Source: Clostridia bacterium
GTDB taxonomy: Bacteria > Bacillota > Clostridia > Christensenellales > CAG-138
Reading direction: 5' to 3'
Assembly (NCBI GenBank): GCA_030526425.1
Contig: JAUNCT010000012.1
Coordinates: 1 to 64,000, forward strand
Length of the DNA stretch: 64,000 bases
Position 1 is the stretch's first letter. Every line of letters begins with the position of its first letter. A program made the translations under genes and the position numbers. Positions 25,195-34,967 of this stretch are shown here, one piece after another. The notes beneath the pieces are model-generated. The model was not told the DNA's origin. It did not search any database and saw only the letters and a list, made by a program, of their open reading frames with translations.

Positions 25195-25974
25195 ATGCCC
25201 GGTCCCATACAGGAGAGGGAGCGTCTCCAGAAATACATCGCCGAATGCGGCGTATGTTCCCGCCGCGCAGCCGAAAAGCTGATCCAAGACGGACTGGTCT
25301 CCGTCAACGGCATGGTCGCACACATCGGCGACAGTGTCGATCCGCGCAAGGACAAGGTCCTCGTGGAGGGAAAACCCGTCCGCAAAGAAAAAGTGCGCAG
25401 GGTCATTTTGTTTTACAAACCCCGCGGTGTCGTTTCGACCTCGAACGATCCGGAAGGAAGAAAGACCGTGCAGTCCTACTTCAAAGAGATCCCGGAACGT
25501 TTGTACAATGTCGGGCGGCTCGACCTCAACAGCGAAGGTCTGTTGCTCATGACGAACGACGGCGCCCTCGCAAACCGATTGACGCATCCGCGTTACGGCG
25601 TGGAGAAAAAGTACTTCGCCGTTTGCGACGGCGATCTCACGCCCGAACAGGCGGACATGCTCAAAAAGGGCGTGATGCTCGACGACGGCATGACCGCACC
25701 TGCCAAGCTTTCGAACGTGAAACACAATGTCAAAGGCGATTCGACCTTTTACATCACCATCCACGAAGGCAGGAACCGTCAGATCCGCCGCATGCTCGAA
25801 GCGGTTGGTCACCGCACCTTGCGTTTGAAACGCGAACAATTCGGTCCGTTCATTCTTGGGCCGCTCCGTGCAGGGCAATGGCGCGAGCTCACCGAACGCG
25901 AATTGAAGGAACTCGATCAGATGCTCGCAAAGCCCGCGGATCGCAAGGGCACCGAGAGCGGGGAACGTGAATGA
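25195..25974 (+). CDS. rluB: RluB-type 23S rRNA pseudouridine synthase
   Basis: This is a pseudouridine synthase of the RsuA/RluB group, 259 residues. An N-terminal S4 RNA-binding domain (about 8-65: RLQKYIAECGVCSRRAAEKL) precedes the catalytic domain, where the nucleophilic Asp is in YNVGRLDLNSEGLLLMTN. The family motifs INPxG-like HEGRNRQIRRM and LKREQFGPF follow. The start has AAGGAG. The 3' neighbour is the oxaloacetate decarboxylase set, 46 bases on; functional linkage is not implied. The RluB assignment rests on the long C-terminal part, and RsuA cannot be fully excluded. Confidence 0.88.
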   Translation: MPGPIQERERLQKYIAECGVCSRRAAEKLIQDGLVSVNGMVAHIGDSVDPRKDKVLVEGKPVRKEKVRRVILFYKPRGVVSTSNDPEGRKTVQSYFKEIPERLYNVGRLDLNSEGLLLMTNDGALANRLTHPRYGVEKKYFAVCDGDLTPEQADMLKKGVMLDDGMTAPAKLSNVKHNVKGDSTFYITIHEGRNRQIRRMLEAVGHRTLRLKREQFGPFILGPLRAGQWRELTERELKELDQMLAKPADRKGTESGERE

Positions 25975-26020
25975 AACGGGCAACCGTTTTGATTTGAAAT
26001 ACAGGAATTGGAGGTATTGT

Positions 26021-26440
26021 ATGAAAACCGGAGTAAAGCTTTTCGCAGAGACCGAAACCGCGGTCGCTGTGAACACGCAGGAAGCCGCCGCACAGGAACA
26101 GGCAGCTCTGGCCAACACCAACACCGAGACTGTTGCAGCTGATGCAAAGCCCGGTGTCGCCGATATCGCAAACGTTTTTGTACGCGGTCTCGGTACCGTG
26201 TTCGTCGGCTTGGTCGCGCTGATCGTGATCATCAAGATCATGGGTGCGTTGTGCGTGAAGTTCATCAAGGAAGCGCCCAAGGCCGCTCCTGCCGCAAAGA
26301 AGGCGGCACCCGCGCCCGCAGCGAACGACGCGATCGCCAACCGCGGTGAATTCATCGCTGCCGTTTCCGCCGCAATCGCGACGGTCATGGGCAAGGATGT
26401 CGGTGCGATCCGCATCGTGTCCGTCAAGAAAGTCGACTGA
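26021..26440 (+). CDS. Oxaloacetate decarboxylase gamma-like subunit
   Basis: This is a 139-residue membrane-anchored small subunit of a sodium-pumping decarboxylase. It has an N-terminal Ala/Gln/Thr-rich region, one membrane helix (GTVFVGLVALIVIIKIMG, about 65-85), an Ala/Pro/Lys linker and a C-terminal segment ending VGAIRIVSVKK. The gamma subunit anchors and assembles the complex. The start is ATG 26021 behind GGAGG. It is the first of four clustered genes encoding gamma-like, biotin carrier, beta and alpha parts. Confidence 0.82.
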   Translation: MKTGVKLFAETETAVAVNTQEAAAQEQAALANTNTETVAADAKPGVADIANVFVRGLGTVFVGLVALIVIIKIMGALCVKFIKEAPKAAPAAKKAAPAPAANDAIANRGEFIAAVSAAIATVMGKDVGAIRIVSVKKVD

Positions 26441-26491
26441 TCCCCCGATCTATCCACTGAGAAACAAAATCAAAAGAAAGAGGAAACGAAT

Positions 26492-26848
26492 ATGCGTAAT
26501 TTCATTGTCAACGTGAACGGTACTACCTATCAGGTCGGTGTTGAAGAGATCGATGCCGCAACCGCCGCAAAGAACGCGGCACAGGCTCCCAAGGCGGCTC
26601 CCGCACCCGCTGCGGCACCCGTTGCTTCCGCAGGCGCTCAGACCGTTGAGTCCCCGATGCCCGGCAACATCTGGAAGATCCAGTGCAAGAAGGGCGACTC
26701 CGTGAAGTCCGGTGATGTTCTGCTCATCCTCGAAGCCATGAAGATGGAAAACGAGATCTGCGCGCCCCGTGACGGCGTTGTCGATGAGATCTTCGTCAAC
26801 GAAGGCCAGGCGGTCGATACCGGCGCTGCTCTCGTCGCCCTCAAATAA
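26492..26848 (+). CDS. Biotin carboxyl carrier protein of the decarboxylase
   Basis: This is a 118-residue biotin carrier. A short N-terminal beta region is followed by an Ala/Pro linker (about 22-48) and a biotinyl domain with the biotinylated lysine K84 in EAMKMENEI. The carboxyl group carried here moves from the alpha subunit to the membrane beta subunit. A strong AAGAGGAAA site precedes the start, and the beta gene follows after 11 bases. Confidence 0.93.
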   Translation: MRNFIVNVNGTTYQVGVEEIDAATAAKNAAQAPKAAPAPAAAPVASAGAQTVESPMPGNIWKIQCKKGDSVKSGDVLLILEAMKMENEICAPRDGVVDEIFVNEGQAVDTGAALVALK

Positions 26849-26859
26849 GGAGAACCCCG

Positions 26860-28023
26860 ATGCTGGAATTCTTCGAATCCACGGGCTTCTTCCTCATCAA
26901 GGAGAACCCGCTTCAGCTCGTCATGATCGCGATCAGCTGCGTGTTGCTGTATCTGGCGATCGTGAAAAAGTTCGAGCCCTTGCTTCTCTTGCCGATCGCG
27001 TTCGGCATGCTGCTCACCAACCTGCCCGGTGCCGATCTTTACCATGAAGAATTCTTCGCCGGCGGCGTCATCAACTGGGCCGAGCTCGGCAACCCCAAGC
27101 ATGCCGGTCTGCTCGACTATCTGTACATCGGCGTCAAGTGCGGTATCTATCCGTGCCTCATCTTCATGGGCGTCGGCGCGATGACGGACTTCGGTCCCTT
27201 GATCGCGAACCCGATCTCCCTGATCTTCGGTGCGGCTGCACAGCTCGGTATCTACATCGCGTTCATCATTGCGGCACTCATCGGCTTCAACATGGCAGAG
27301 TGCGCTTCCATCGGTATCATCGGCGGTGCGGACGGTCCTACGGCAATCCTCGTTACGAGTAAGCTCGCACCGCAGCTCCTCGGACCGATCGCGGTCGCGG
27401 CGTACAGCTACATGGCACTTGTTCCGGTCATCCAGCCCCCGATCATGAAGGCTCTGACCACCTCCAACGAACGCAAGATCAAGATGAGCCAGCTGCGTAC
27501 CGTCACCAAGACCGAGAAGATCCTCTTCCCGATCGTGGTAACCATCTTCGTATCTCTCCTAGTTCCCAGCGCAACGCCCCTTGTCGGTGCGCTCATGCTC
27601 GGTAACCTCTGCCGCGAATCCGGCGTTGTCGACCGTATGCAGAAGACCATGCAGAACGAGCTGATGAACATCGTCACCATCTTCCTCGGTCTTTCCGTCG
27701 GTGCGACTGCGACTGCGAACTCCTTCCTCAACCCGAAGACCCTTTACATCATGTTCCTCGGTGTTGTCGCGTTCGGCTTCGGCAGCGCGGGCGGCGTGCT
27801 TCTCGTCAAGCTCGTCAACCTGTTCCGCAAGCAGAAGATCAACCCGCTCATCGGTTCCGCAGGTGTTTCCGCCGTTCCGATGGCAGCGCGTGTTTCTCAG
27901 GTCGTCGGTCAGAAGGAAGACCCGTCCAACTTCCTGCTCATGCACGCCATGGGTCCGAACGTTGCGGGCGTTATCGGTTCTGCGATCGCAGCCGGCGTGT
28001 TCCTTTCCATGTTCGCTCACTGA
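26860..28023 (+). CDS. Sodium-pumping decarboxylase beta subunit
   Basis: This is a polytopic membrane protein of 387 residues that couples decarboxylation of carboxybiotin to Na+ export. The family's signature segments are present: [17 protein letters not shown] with the conserved Asp, [20 protein letters not shown], and near the end [14 protein letters not shown], which carries the conserved Asn. It lies directly after the biotin carrier gene and before the alpha gene. The length is typical for OadB/MmdB/GcdB. The alpha subunit next door indicates oxaloacetate as substrate. Confidence 0.93.
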   Translation: MLEFFESTGFFLIKENPLQLVMIAISCVLLYLAIVKKFEPLLLLPIAFGMLLTNLPGADLYHEEFFAGGVINWAELGNPKHAGLLDYLYIGVKCGIYPCLIFMGVGAMTDFGPLIANPISLIFGAAAQLGIYIAFIIAALIGFNMAECASIGIIGGADGPTAILVTSKLAPQLLGPIAVAAYSYMALVPVIQPPIMKALTTSNERKIKMSQLRTVTKTEKILFPIVVTIFVSLLVPSATPLVGALMLGNLCRESGVVDRMQKTMQNELMNIVTIFLGLSVGATATANSFLNPKTLYIMFLGVVAFGFGSAGGVLLVKLVNLFRKQKINPLIGSAGVSAVPMAARVSQVVGQKEDPSNFLLMHAMGPNVAGVIGSAIAAGVFLSMFAH

Positions 28024-28053
28024 GCACAGAGCATCCCCGAAGGAGATTAGAAA

Positions 28054-29451
28054 ATGGCAAAACTGCAAATCACCGAAACCGTTTTCCGCGATGGTCAGCA
28101 GTCTCAGGCTGCGACCCGTATGCGTCTCGAAGAGATGCTTCCCGCTTGCGAATACCTCGATGCCGCCGGCTTCTGGTCCATGGAAGTCTGGGGCGGTGCG
28201 ACCTTTGATTCCTGCCTTCGCTTCCTGAACGAGGATCCGTGGGACAGACTCCGTGCCCTCAAGAAGGCGCTGCCGAACACCAAGCTTCAGATGCTGCTGC
28301 GCGGTCAGAACCTTCTCGGTTACAAGCACTATGCCGATGACGTCGTCGATGAATTCATCAACCGCGCGATCGGCAACGGCATCGAAGTCATCCGTGTCTT
28401 CGACGCGCTGAACGATACCCGCAACCTCGAGCAGGCGATGAAGTCCATCAAAAAGCACGGCGGTCTTTGCGAAGGTGCGATGAGCTACACCACCAGCCCC
28501 GTCCACAACGAGGATTACTTCGTCAACCTCGCGAAGGAACTCGTTCAGATGGGCGCGGACACCATCTGCATCAAGGATATGGCGAACCTGCTCCTCCCCG
28601 AGGCCGCGTTCTCGCTCGTTTCCCGTCTGAAGAAGGCGGTCGATGTGCCGATCCATCTCCACACGCACAACACCTCCGGTACCGGTGATATGACCTACCT
28701 GCGCGCGGCGCAGGCGGGCGTCGATATCGTCGACTGCGCGCTCTCCCCGTACGGCAACGGTACTTCCCAGCCCGCGACCGAACCGTTGATCGCGACCCTG
28801 CAGGGAACCGACCGCGACACCGGCATCTCCCTTGAGACTCTCTCCAAGGCGGCGGAACTCATCCGTCCCTCGGCAGATCGTCTGCAGGACGAAGGCTTCA
28901 TCACTTCCAAGAGCCTCAAGGTCGATACCAATACTCTGCTGTATCAGGTTCCCGGCGGTATGCTGTCCAACCTCGTCGGTCAGCTCAAGGGCTTCAAGGC
29001 GGAGGACAAGTATTACGATGTTCTCAACGAGATCCCGCTCGTCCGCAAGGATTTCGGTTATCCGCCGCTCGTCACGCCCACCAGCCAGATCGTCGGTACG
29101 CAAGCGGTCATGAACGTCCTGTTCGGTCGTTACAAGAACTTCCCCAAGGAGTCCAAGGCTCTGCTCGCCGGTGAATACGGTCGTATCCCGGGTGAAGTCA
29201 ACGAGGAAGTCCGCAAGCTCGCCATCGGCAACCGCGAGGTCATCACTTGCCGTCCCGCCGATAAGCTCGAGCCCGAACTTGCCGGTTATCGTGAGGAGAT
29301 CAAGGACGACATGCGTCAGGAAGAGGATGTCCTCAGCTACGCTCTGTTCCCGCAGGTCGCCAAGAAGTTCTTCGAAGCACGGAACAATCCCGCTCCCGCG
29401 GAAGACGAAAACGCAGTTTGTACCCTCTACGTCGAGGACCTCGGCTGCTGA
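28054..29451 (+). CDS. Oxaloacetate decarboxylase alpha subunit (carboxyltransferase)
   Basis: This is a 465-residue cytoplasmic carboxyltransferase of the OadA/PycB type; its biotin domain is a separate protein (26492-26848). Recognisable segments are ETVFRDGQQSQAATRMR, WGGATFDSCLRFLNEDPW, LLRGQNLLGYKHYADD, CIKDMANLLLP with the reactive lysine, and HTHNTSGTGDM with two metal-binding histidines. Compared with the common RDAHQS and HTHDTSG forms, this copy has Q for H and N for D. The gene closes the operon before a terminator. With the beta and gamma parts it would pump Na+ while converting oxaloacetate to pyruvate. Confidence 0.88.
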   Translation: MAKLQITETVFRDGQQSQAATRMRLEEMLPACEYLDAAGFWSMEVWGGATFDSCLRFLNEDPWDRLRALKKALPNTKLQMLLRGQNLLGYKHYADDVVDEFINRAIGNGIEVIRVFDALNDTRNLEQAMKSIKKHGGLCEGAMSYTTSPVHNEDYFVNLAKELVQMGADTICIKDMANLLLPEAAFSLVSRLKKAVDVPIHLHTHNTSGTGDMTYLRAAQAGVDIVDCALSPYGNGTSQPATEPLIATLQGTDRDTGISLETLSKAAELIRPSADRLQDEGFITSKSLKVDTNTLLYQVPGGMLSNLVGQLKGFKAEDKYYDVLNEIPLVRKDFGYPPLVTPTSQIVGTQAVMNVLFGRYKNFPKESKALLAGEYGRIPGEVNEEVRKLAIGNREVITCRPADKLEPELAGYREEIKDDMRQEEDVLSYALFPQVAKKFFEARNNPAPAEDENAVCTLYVEDLGC

Positions 29452-29466
29452 GCACAAACCAATAAG

Positions 29467-29502
29467 AAAAACGGAGTGCGATTTGTTCGCACTCTGTTTT
29501 TT
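29467..29502 (+). terminator. Intrinsic terminator of the decarboxylase operon
   Basis: A 14-bp stem with one mismatch (29467-29481 with 29487-29500) is followed by T residues. Confidence 0.88.
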
Positions 29503-29548
29503 ATGAGCCGGAAAGTCAAGGAAAATCGGCACTTTTTTCTGAAATCGC

Positions 29549-29577
29549 TTGCATTCCCGCTGCCCGGTTGGTATAAT
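29549..29577 (+). promoter_or_regulatory. Promoter of the rimP-nusA-infB operon
   Basis: TTGCAT at 29549-29554 and TATAAT at 29572-29577 are separated by 17 bases. The transcript would start near 29585. Confidence 0.8.
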
Positions 29578-29607
29578 TCAATTACAGTAACTAATGAACT
29601 TTTCAGG

Positions 29608-29636
29608 AGAGTGGGAAAAACCCGCTCTTTTGTTTT
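29608..29636 (+). terminator. Intrinsic terminator in the rimP-nusA leader (attenuator)
   Basis: AGAGTGGG (29608-29615) pairs with CCCGCTCT (29621-29628), with a five-A loop and TTTGTTTT after it. It lies between the operon promoter and rimP, so most transcripts may stop here unless conditions change. NusA-stimulated termination in a nusA leader is known for Bacillus subtilis; the parallel is inference. Confidence 0.7.
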
Positions 29637-29656
29637 GAAAGGGAGAAATAACACAC

Positions 29657-30109
29657 GTGAAAACAACGGAAATCGTTGAACAACTGACCAAGCCCGTTGT
29701 CGAGAACATGGGCTTCGAACTGTGCGACGTCGAGTTCATCAAAGAATACGGGAACTGGACGCTGACGCTGTATATCGACAAAGAGGGCGGCGTCGATCTG
29801 AACGACTGCGAAGCCGTTTCCCGCGCTGTCGACCCCGTTCTCGAAGAGGCCGATCCCATCGCACAGGCGTATTACCTGTCCGTTTCGAGCCTCGGTATCG
29901 ACCGTCCGCTGAAGAAAGACCGCGATTTCGAACGAAATCTCGGGAAAGAGGTCACCGCGAAATTGTACGCTCCGGTCAACGGGAAAAAAGAATTCACCGG
30001 CGTGCTCGAAAGCTTCAACGAAGAAAGCTTTGTACTGACCCTGGAAAAGGGCACGATCGAACTCCGCAGGAAAGATTGCGGTCAGGTGCGACCCTATATC
30101 CGTTTCTGA
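29657..30109 (+). CDS. rimP: Ribosome maturation factor RimP
   Basis: This is a 30S assembly factor of 150 residues. It has the two-domain pattern: an N-terminal domain with VENMGFELCDVEFIKE and LYIDKEGGVDLNDC, then SSLGIDRPLKKDRDFERNLGK and a C-terminal SH3-like domain. The start is GTG 29657 behind AAAGGGAGAA. It is the first gene of the nusA-infB operon, the usual Firmicutes position. Confidence 0.93.
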   Translation: MKTTEIVEQLTKPVVENMGFELCDVEFIKEYGNWTLTLYIDKEGGVDLNDCEAVSRAVDPVLEEADPIAQAYYLSVSSLGIDRPLKKDRDFERNLGKEVTAKLYAPVNGKKEFTGVLESFNEESFVLTLEKGTIELRRKDCGQVRPYIRF

Positions 30110-30158
30110 AAATAATAAACTTCACCCATATCAATCCGATCGAAAGGAAGCGAATCCA

Positions 30159-31244
30159 ATGAATTCCGAATTTATTCTTGCACTCAACGCGCTCGAAAAA
30201 GAACGCGGCATCTCCAAGGAGATCTTGCTGTCCGCTGTGGAAACCGCGCTGATCTCCGCTTACAGAAGAAACTACGGCAACAACGCGAATGTCCGCGCGG
30301 AAGTGGACGCGGAGACCGGCGATATCCGCATGTTCGTCTCCAAGACCGTCTCCGATCCCGTCGAGCATCCCGATCTCGAGATCTCGCTGGCGGACGCACG
30401 CCGCGTGAACGCGCTGTATGAAGTGGGCGATGTTCTCGAAGAAGAAGTCCACATGAAGAACTTCGGTCGTATCGCCGCACAGACCGCAAAGCAGGTCGTC
30501 GTGCAGCGCATCCGGGAAGCAGAGCGCGGCAACATCTACGACGAATACGTTGAAAAAGAGAATGAGGTCCTCACCGCCATCGTTCAGCGCGTCGAAAAGG
30601 GCAATGCTTTCATCGAGCTCGGCAAGACCGACGGTCTGCTCAACGCAAACGAAATGATCCCCGGTGAAACCGTCCAGATGAACGACCGTATCAAGGTTTA
30701 CGTTCTCGAGGTTCGCAAGGAGAACAAGGGACCGCAGGTCATGGTCAGCCGTACGCATCCCGGGCTCGTAAAGCGTCTTTTCGAGCTGGAGGTCCCCGAG
30801 ATCCAGTCCGGCGTCGTCGTCATCAAGTCCATTGCGCGTGAAGCGGGCTTCCGCACGAAGATCGCCGTTTATTCCAACGATCCGATGGTCGACGCGGTCG
30901 GCGCTTGCGTCGGTCAGCGCGGCGCGCGCGTCGAGCGTATCGTGAACGAGCTTTGCAACGAAAAGATCGATATCATCGAGTGGGATCAGGACCCTGCCGT
31001 GTACATCGCGAAAGCGCTCAGCCCCGCTAAGGTCCTCATGGTGTACACCAACGATGAGGAAAAGGCAGCACGCGTCACCGTCCCCGACAGCCAGCTCTCG
31101 CTCGCAATCGGCAAAGAAGGTCAGAACGCACGCCTTGCGGCGAAGCTGACCGGCTGGAAGATCGACATCAAGAGCCAGTCCCAGGCGGAAGAGCAGCTCG
31201 AAGAAATGCGCATGAACGCGCAGTTCGAAGGAACGGAGGAGTAA
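30159..31244 (+). CDS. nusA: Transcription factor NusA
   Basis: NusA of 361 residues, the short Firmicutes form without the C-terminal acidic repeats. The order is an N-terminal RNA-polymerase-binding domain (1-about 130), an S1 domain (about 135-200), then two KH domains, with VGACVGQRGARVERIVNEL and LAIGKEGQNARLAAKLTGW, the latter shown by its core IGKEGQNARLA. It promotes pausing and intrinsic termination and may control its own operon through the leader terminator at 29608-29636. Confidence 0.96.
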   Translation: MNSEFILALNALEKERGISKEILLSAVETALISAYRRNYGNNANVRAEVDAETGDIRMFVSKTVSDPVEHPDLEISLADARRVNALYEVGDVLEEEVHMKNFGRIAAQTAKQVVVQRIREAERGNIYDEYVEKENEVLTAIVQRVEKGNAFIELGKTDGLLNANEMIPGETVQMNDRIKVYVLEVRKENKGPQVMVSRTHPGLVKRLFELEVPEIQSGVVVIKSIAREAGFRTKIAVYSNDPMVDAVGACVGQRGARVERIVNELCNEKIDIIEWDQDPAVYIAKALSPAKVLMVYTNDEEKAARVTVPDSQLSLAIGKEGQNARLAAKLTGWKIDIKSQSQAEEQLEEMRMNAQFEGTEE

Positions 31245-31250
31245 ACTCCC

Positions 31251-31508
31251 GTGAAAAAGATCCCGATGCGCATGTGCGTCGCCTGCAGGGTGATGCAACC
31301 CAAGAAGGAGCTTCTCCGGGTCGTCCGCACCGCGGAGGGGACGGTCGCCGTCGACAGGACGGGACGTGTCAACGGAAGAGGCGCCTATTTGTGCCCGAAT
31401 GCGGAGTGCCTTGAAAAGGCGCTCAAGACCAAGGCGATCGAGCGGGCACTCGAAGTCAAACTCGATGAAGAAACGATCGCGCGCATGCGCGGAGAGTTTT
31501 CTTCATGA
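31251..31508 (+). CDS. ylxR: YlxR-family RNA-binding protein (RnpM)
   Basis: This is an 85-residue protein of the YlxR family, recently linked to RNase P modulation in Bacillus. It shows the family pattern RMCVACRVMQPKKELLRVV and GRGAYLC near the end of the fold. The start is GTG 31251, six bases past the nusA stop, with GGAGGAG overlapping that stop. It overlaps the next gene by four bases. Confidence 0.9.
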   Translation: MKKIPMRMCVACRVMQPKKELLRVVRTAEGTVAVDRTGRVNGRGAYLCPNAECLEKALKTKAIERALEVKLDEETIARMRGEFSS

Positions 31509-31828
31509 CGGCACATGACCGCCTGATGAACGCCATCGGGCTTTGTATGAAAGCCGGTAAGTGCCGCTCCGGCGACTTCATCGTCGAACGGATGCTGAAA
31601 CGCGGTGAGCTGAAGCTCGTCATCATCGATGCCTGCGTTTCCGGTGCGACCGGTGAAAGGTACCGCTTCGCGTGTGAAGCCAAAGGTGTCCCGCTCATCG
31701 CGATCGCGGACATCGGCGAAGCGATCGGCAAATCCGCGCATAAGATCGCGGGCGTGACCGACGCCGGCTTCAGCAACATGATCCTGACCGCCTATGAAAA
31801 GGCAAATGCCGAGACCGGGGGGAATTGA
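31505..31828 (+). CDS. ylxQ: L7Ae-family ribosomal-type protein YlxQ
   Basis: This is a 107-residue L7Ae/L30e-type RNA-binding protein that recognises kink-turns. The pattern is [16 protein letters not shown], then [21 protein letters not shown], condensed to its [11 protein letters not shown] core. It overlaps ylxR by ATGA and is followed five bases later by infB, a fixed order in Firmicutes. Its exact role in the cell is not settled. Confidence 0.9.
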   Translation: MTAHDRLMNAIGLCMKAGKCRSGDFIVERMLKRGELKLVIIDACVSGATGERYRFACEAKGVPLIAIADIGEAIGKSAHKIAGVTDAGFSNMILTAYEKANAETGGN

Positions 31829-31833
31829 AAACT

Positions 31834-34569
31834 ATGGCAAAACAGAGTTTTTTGGAAACAGCCCGAGGGCTGAAAAAAGACCTGAACGCATTGCTGGAAC
31901 AAGTTTCCACTGCGCAGCAGGCAATACAAGGTACGATGGGCGACGTCAAGAACCTGGAGAAGTCTCTCCGGGAAAAAGAGACGGCCGCCAAGAAAGAACA
32001 ACAGGAAAGAGAGCGTCAGGAACGCCTGAAGAGTCTCTTTGATGCGGATGACAACGGCGTTGTACACGCCGGTGGTTTCGAAGAAGCGGAACCCGCGCCA
32101 AAGCAGGAGGAGACGAAAGAAGCTCCGAAGCCCGAGCCTGAAGCAAAGCCGGTTGTTAAGGAAGAACCCGCACCCGTCCGGGAAACGTCCAAAGCGGAAG
32201 AGCCCGTCAAGGAAGAACCGAAGGCGGAGAAGGCTCCGGAACCCGTTGCGGAAAAAGCACCGGTGACCAACGACGGATACAAAGCAACTGCGATCGTGAA
32301 CGACCGCAGGAACGACCGTCCGCAGGGCAACCGTTTCGAACGCAACGACCGCCCGAATTCCGGCAACCGCTTCGGCGACCGCAACGGTCAGCAGGGTGCG
32401 CCCCGCAATGACCGCCCGAACGGAAACAACCGTTTCGGCGACCGCCCGGCAAACAACGGGCGTCCCGGTGACCGCAACGGCCAGCAGGGCGGATTCAACC
32501 GCCCGCAGAACGGACCTCGTCCCCAACAGGGCGGACCGCGACCGGCAGGCGGCGGATTCAACCGCAATGCCGGTGTGGCAGCACCCGCGGCACCCGCTGT
32601 CGGCGGCAAAGACCGCGGTTTCGACGCAAACAAAAAGAGCCCTGCCAAGAATTACGATCAGGATAAGAAGGGCAAGAACAAGAAAGCGATCCAGCGCGAG
32701 GCAGGTCCGGACGCACGCAGCTGGGATGAAGATTCTCCGACGGGCAGCCGCCGCCCGAAGCGCGGCGGAAAGCAGCAGCAGATGCAGAAACCCGAACCTG
32801 TAGTTATTGAAAAAGTCGTCATCACGACGGATACCATCACCGTAAAGGATCTTTCCGAAAAGATCGGAAAGCCGGTCACCGAGATCATCAAGAAGCTCTT
32901 CATGCTCGGTATCATGGCAACGATCAATCAGGAGATCGATTTCGATACTTGCGAGTTGATTTGCTCCGAGTTCAATATCACCGCCGAGCAGAAGCTTGCC
33001 AAATCCTTCGAGGATGTGCTTGCCGATGCGGCGGAAGGCACCGACGCACCCGAGCATCTCGTCACGCGTCCGCCGGTCGTTACCATCATGGGTCACGTCG
33101 ACCACGGCAAGACCAGTCTCCTCGATGCGATCCGCAACTCCGCGGTCACCGCGGGTGAAGCCGGCGGTATTACGCAGCACATCGGTGCGTACACCGTTGA
33201 ATGCAACAACCGCCCGATCACGTTCATCGATACGCCCGGTCACGAAGCGTTCACCAGCATGCGTGCCCGTGGTGCTCAGGTAACCGATATCGTCATCCTC
33301 GTCGTCGCGGCGGATGACGGCATCATGCCCCAGACGGTCGAGGCGATCAACCATGCGAAAGCGGCAGGCGTTCCGATCATCGTCGCCATCAACAAGATGG
33401 ATAAGCCAACGGCGAATCCCGACCACGTGATGCAGCAGCTGACCGAGTATGAACTCGTTCCCGAAGATTGGGGCGGTGAGACCATCTGCGTCCCCGTTTC
33501 CGCAAAAACACAGATGGGCCTCGATAGCCTGCTCGAAATGGTGCTTCTGCAGGCGGACATGCTCGAACTCAAAGCGAACCCGAAGCGCCTTGCAAAGGGT
33601 ACCATCATCGAAGCAAAGCTCGACAAGGGCCGCGGTCCCGTTGCCACCGTTCTTGTTCAGAACGGTACGCTCCGCAAGGGCGACACGATCGTCGCCGGTA
33701 TTGCATACGGTAAGATCCGCGCGATGACCGATGATAAAGGCAGAATGGTCAGCGAAGCCGGTCCCTCCATGCCGGTCGAGGTGCTCGGTTTCAGCGAAGT
33801 TCCGGAAGCGGGCGATACGCTCATCGCGGCGGATCCGAACGACAAGCTCACCCGTCAGGTCGCGGAAGAGCGTAAGGATAAAATCAAAGCCGCTCAGATC
33901 AAGAAGGCACAGCAGGTCTCGCTCGACGATCTGTTCAGCCAGATGGCGGAAGGCGAGCTGAAGACCCTCAACATCATCGTCAAAGCCGACGTGCAGGGAT
34001 CCGTGGAAGCGGTCAAGCAGGCACTCGAGAAGCTTTCCAACGAAGAAGTCCGCGTCAAGTGCATCCACGGCGGTGTCGGTGCGATCACCGGAAGCGATAT
34101 CGTTTTCGCTGCGGCATCCAACGCCATCGTCATCGGCTTCAACGTTCGTCCCGACAGCACCGCACGTACGCAGGCGGAACACGACAACGTCGATGTCCGT
34201 ACCTACCGCGTCATCTACGCAGCCATCGAAGATGTGCAGAACGCGATGAAGGGTATGTTCAAGCCCGTCTTCAAAGAGGTCGAGCTCGGTCGCATCAGCG
34301 TCCGCGAGACTTTCCGCATCTCCGGCGTCGGCACCATTGCGGGTGCGTACGTTCAGGAAGGTAAGGTCACGCGTAACGCACAGGTCCGCGTCGTCCGCGA
34401 TGGTATCGTGCTGCATGAGGGCAAGATCGCTTCCCTCAAGCGTTTCAAGGACGATGCGCGTGAAGTTCTGACCGGTTACGAGTGCGGTATCGGCATCGAA
34501 AACTTCAACGATCTGCTGGAAGGCGACACGATCGAAGCCTTCGTCATCGAAGAAGTCAAGCGTGACTGA
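31834..34569 (+). CDS. infB: Translation initiation factor IF-2
   Basis: IF-2 of 911 residues, which places initiator tRNA on the ribosome. Residues 1-about 70 are predicted coiled coil (helical, Lys/Glu/Gln-rich). Residues about 75-320 are disordered, first Glu/Pro/Lys-rich and then Arg/Asn/Gly/Gln-rich with repeated NRFGDR units. A small IF2-N domain follows (about 330-385). The G domain has [11 protein letters not shown] (G1), DTPGHE (G3) and NKMDKP (G4). The rest is the standard C-terminal IF-2 domains. ATG 31834 lies behind GGGGGG; an upstream TTG at 31825 overlaps that site. Confidence 0.97.
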   Translation: MAKQSFLETARGLKKDLNALLEQVSTAQQAIQGTMGDVKNLEKSLREKETAAKKEQQERERQERLKSLFDADDNGVVHAGGFEEAEPAPKQEETKEAPKPEPEAKPVVKEEPAPVRETSKAEEPVKEEPKAEKAPEPVAEKAPVTNDGYKATAIVNDRRNDRPQGNRFERNDRPNSGNRFGDRNGQQGAPRNDRPNGNNRFGDRPANNGRPGDRNGQQGGFNRPQNGPRPQQGGPRPAGGGFNRNAGVAAPAAPAVGGKDRGFDANKKSPAKNYDQDKKGKNKKAIQREAGPDARSWDEDSPTGSRRPKRGGKQQQMQKPEPVVIEKVVITTDTITVKDLSEKIGKPVTEIIKKLFMLGIMATINQEIDFDTCELICSEFNITAEQKLAKSFEDVLADAAEGTDAPEHLVTRPPVVTIMGHVDHGKTSLLDAIRNSAVTAGEAGGITQHIGAYTVECNNRPITFIDTPGHEAFTSMRARGAQVTDIVILVVAADDGIMPQTVEAINHAKAAGVPIIVAINKMDKPTANPDHVMQQLTEYELVPEDWGGETICVPVSAKTQMGLDSLLEMVLLQADMLELKANPKRLAKGTIIEAKLDKGRGPVATVLVQNGTLRKGDTIVAGIAYGKIRAMTDDKGRMVSEAGPSMPVEVLGFSEVPEAGDTLIAADPNDKLTRQVAEERKDKIKAAQIKKAQQVSLDDLFSQMAEGELKTLNIIVKADVQGSVEAVKQALEKLSNEEVRVKCIHGGVGAITGSDIVFAAASNAIVIGFNVRPDSTARTQAEHDNVDVRTYRVIYAAIEDVQNAMKGMFKPVFKEVELGRISVRETFRISGVGTIAGAYVQEGKVTRNAQVRVVRDGIVLHEGKIASLKRFKDDAREVLTGYECGIGIENFNDLLEGDTIEAFVIEEVKRD

Positions 34570-34589
34570 CACCCGCGAAAGGAGTAACA

Positions 34590-34967
34590 ATGTCTCAGAT
34601 TCGCAGTGCAAGAATGAATGAAGAGGTCAAAAAGACCGTCACCGCGGTGATCCGCGATATGAAGGATCCGCGGATCTCTCCGATGACCACCATCACGACC
34701 GCTGAGGTCACCAAAGACCTGAAATACGCAAAGCTTGCGGTTTCGGTCTACGATAAAGACGATGCGGTTCGGAAAGGAACGGTCGACGCACTGAATCACG
34801 CAGCCGGGTTCATCGCCCATGAAGTCGGTCAGCGCATGCTGATCCGCAGTGTACCCGCGTTGAAGTTCACGCTCGACGAATCCATCGCCTACTCGGTGCA
34901 CATCCAGGAGATCTTGAATACATTGCACATTACCCCGGCAGAAGAGCCGGAGGCAGAGGAAGAATGA
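34590..34967 (+). CDS. rbfA: Ribosome-binding factor A
   Basis: This is a 125-residue 30S maturation factor with a KH-like fold. The pattern MSQIRSARMNEEVKKTV, then MKDPRISPMTTIT and LKYAKLAVSVY, is standard, as is the HE-rich segment before the end. AAAGGAG precedes the start. It overlaps the DHH phosphoesterase gene by four bases. Confidence 0.94.
   Translation: MSQIRSARMNEEVKKTVTAVIRDMKDPRISPMTTITTAEVTKDLKYAKLAVSVYDKDDAVRKGTVDALNHAAGFIAHEVGQRMLIRSVPALKFTLDESIAYSVHIQEILNTLHITPAEEPEAEEE

Noticed and set aside
24891..25406. A 171-residue minus-strand frame over the intergenic region and rluB start
   Set aside because: It has no ribosome site or recognisable motif and overlaps the S4 domain of the RluB-type gene on the other strand.
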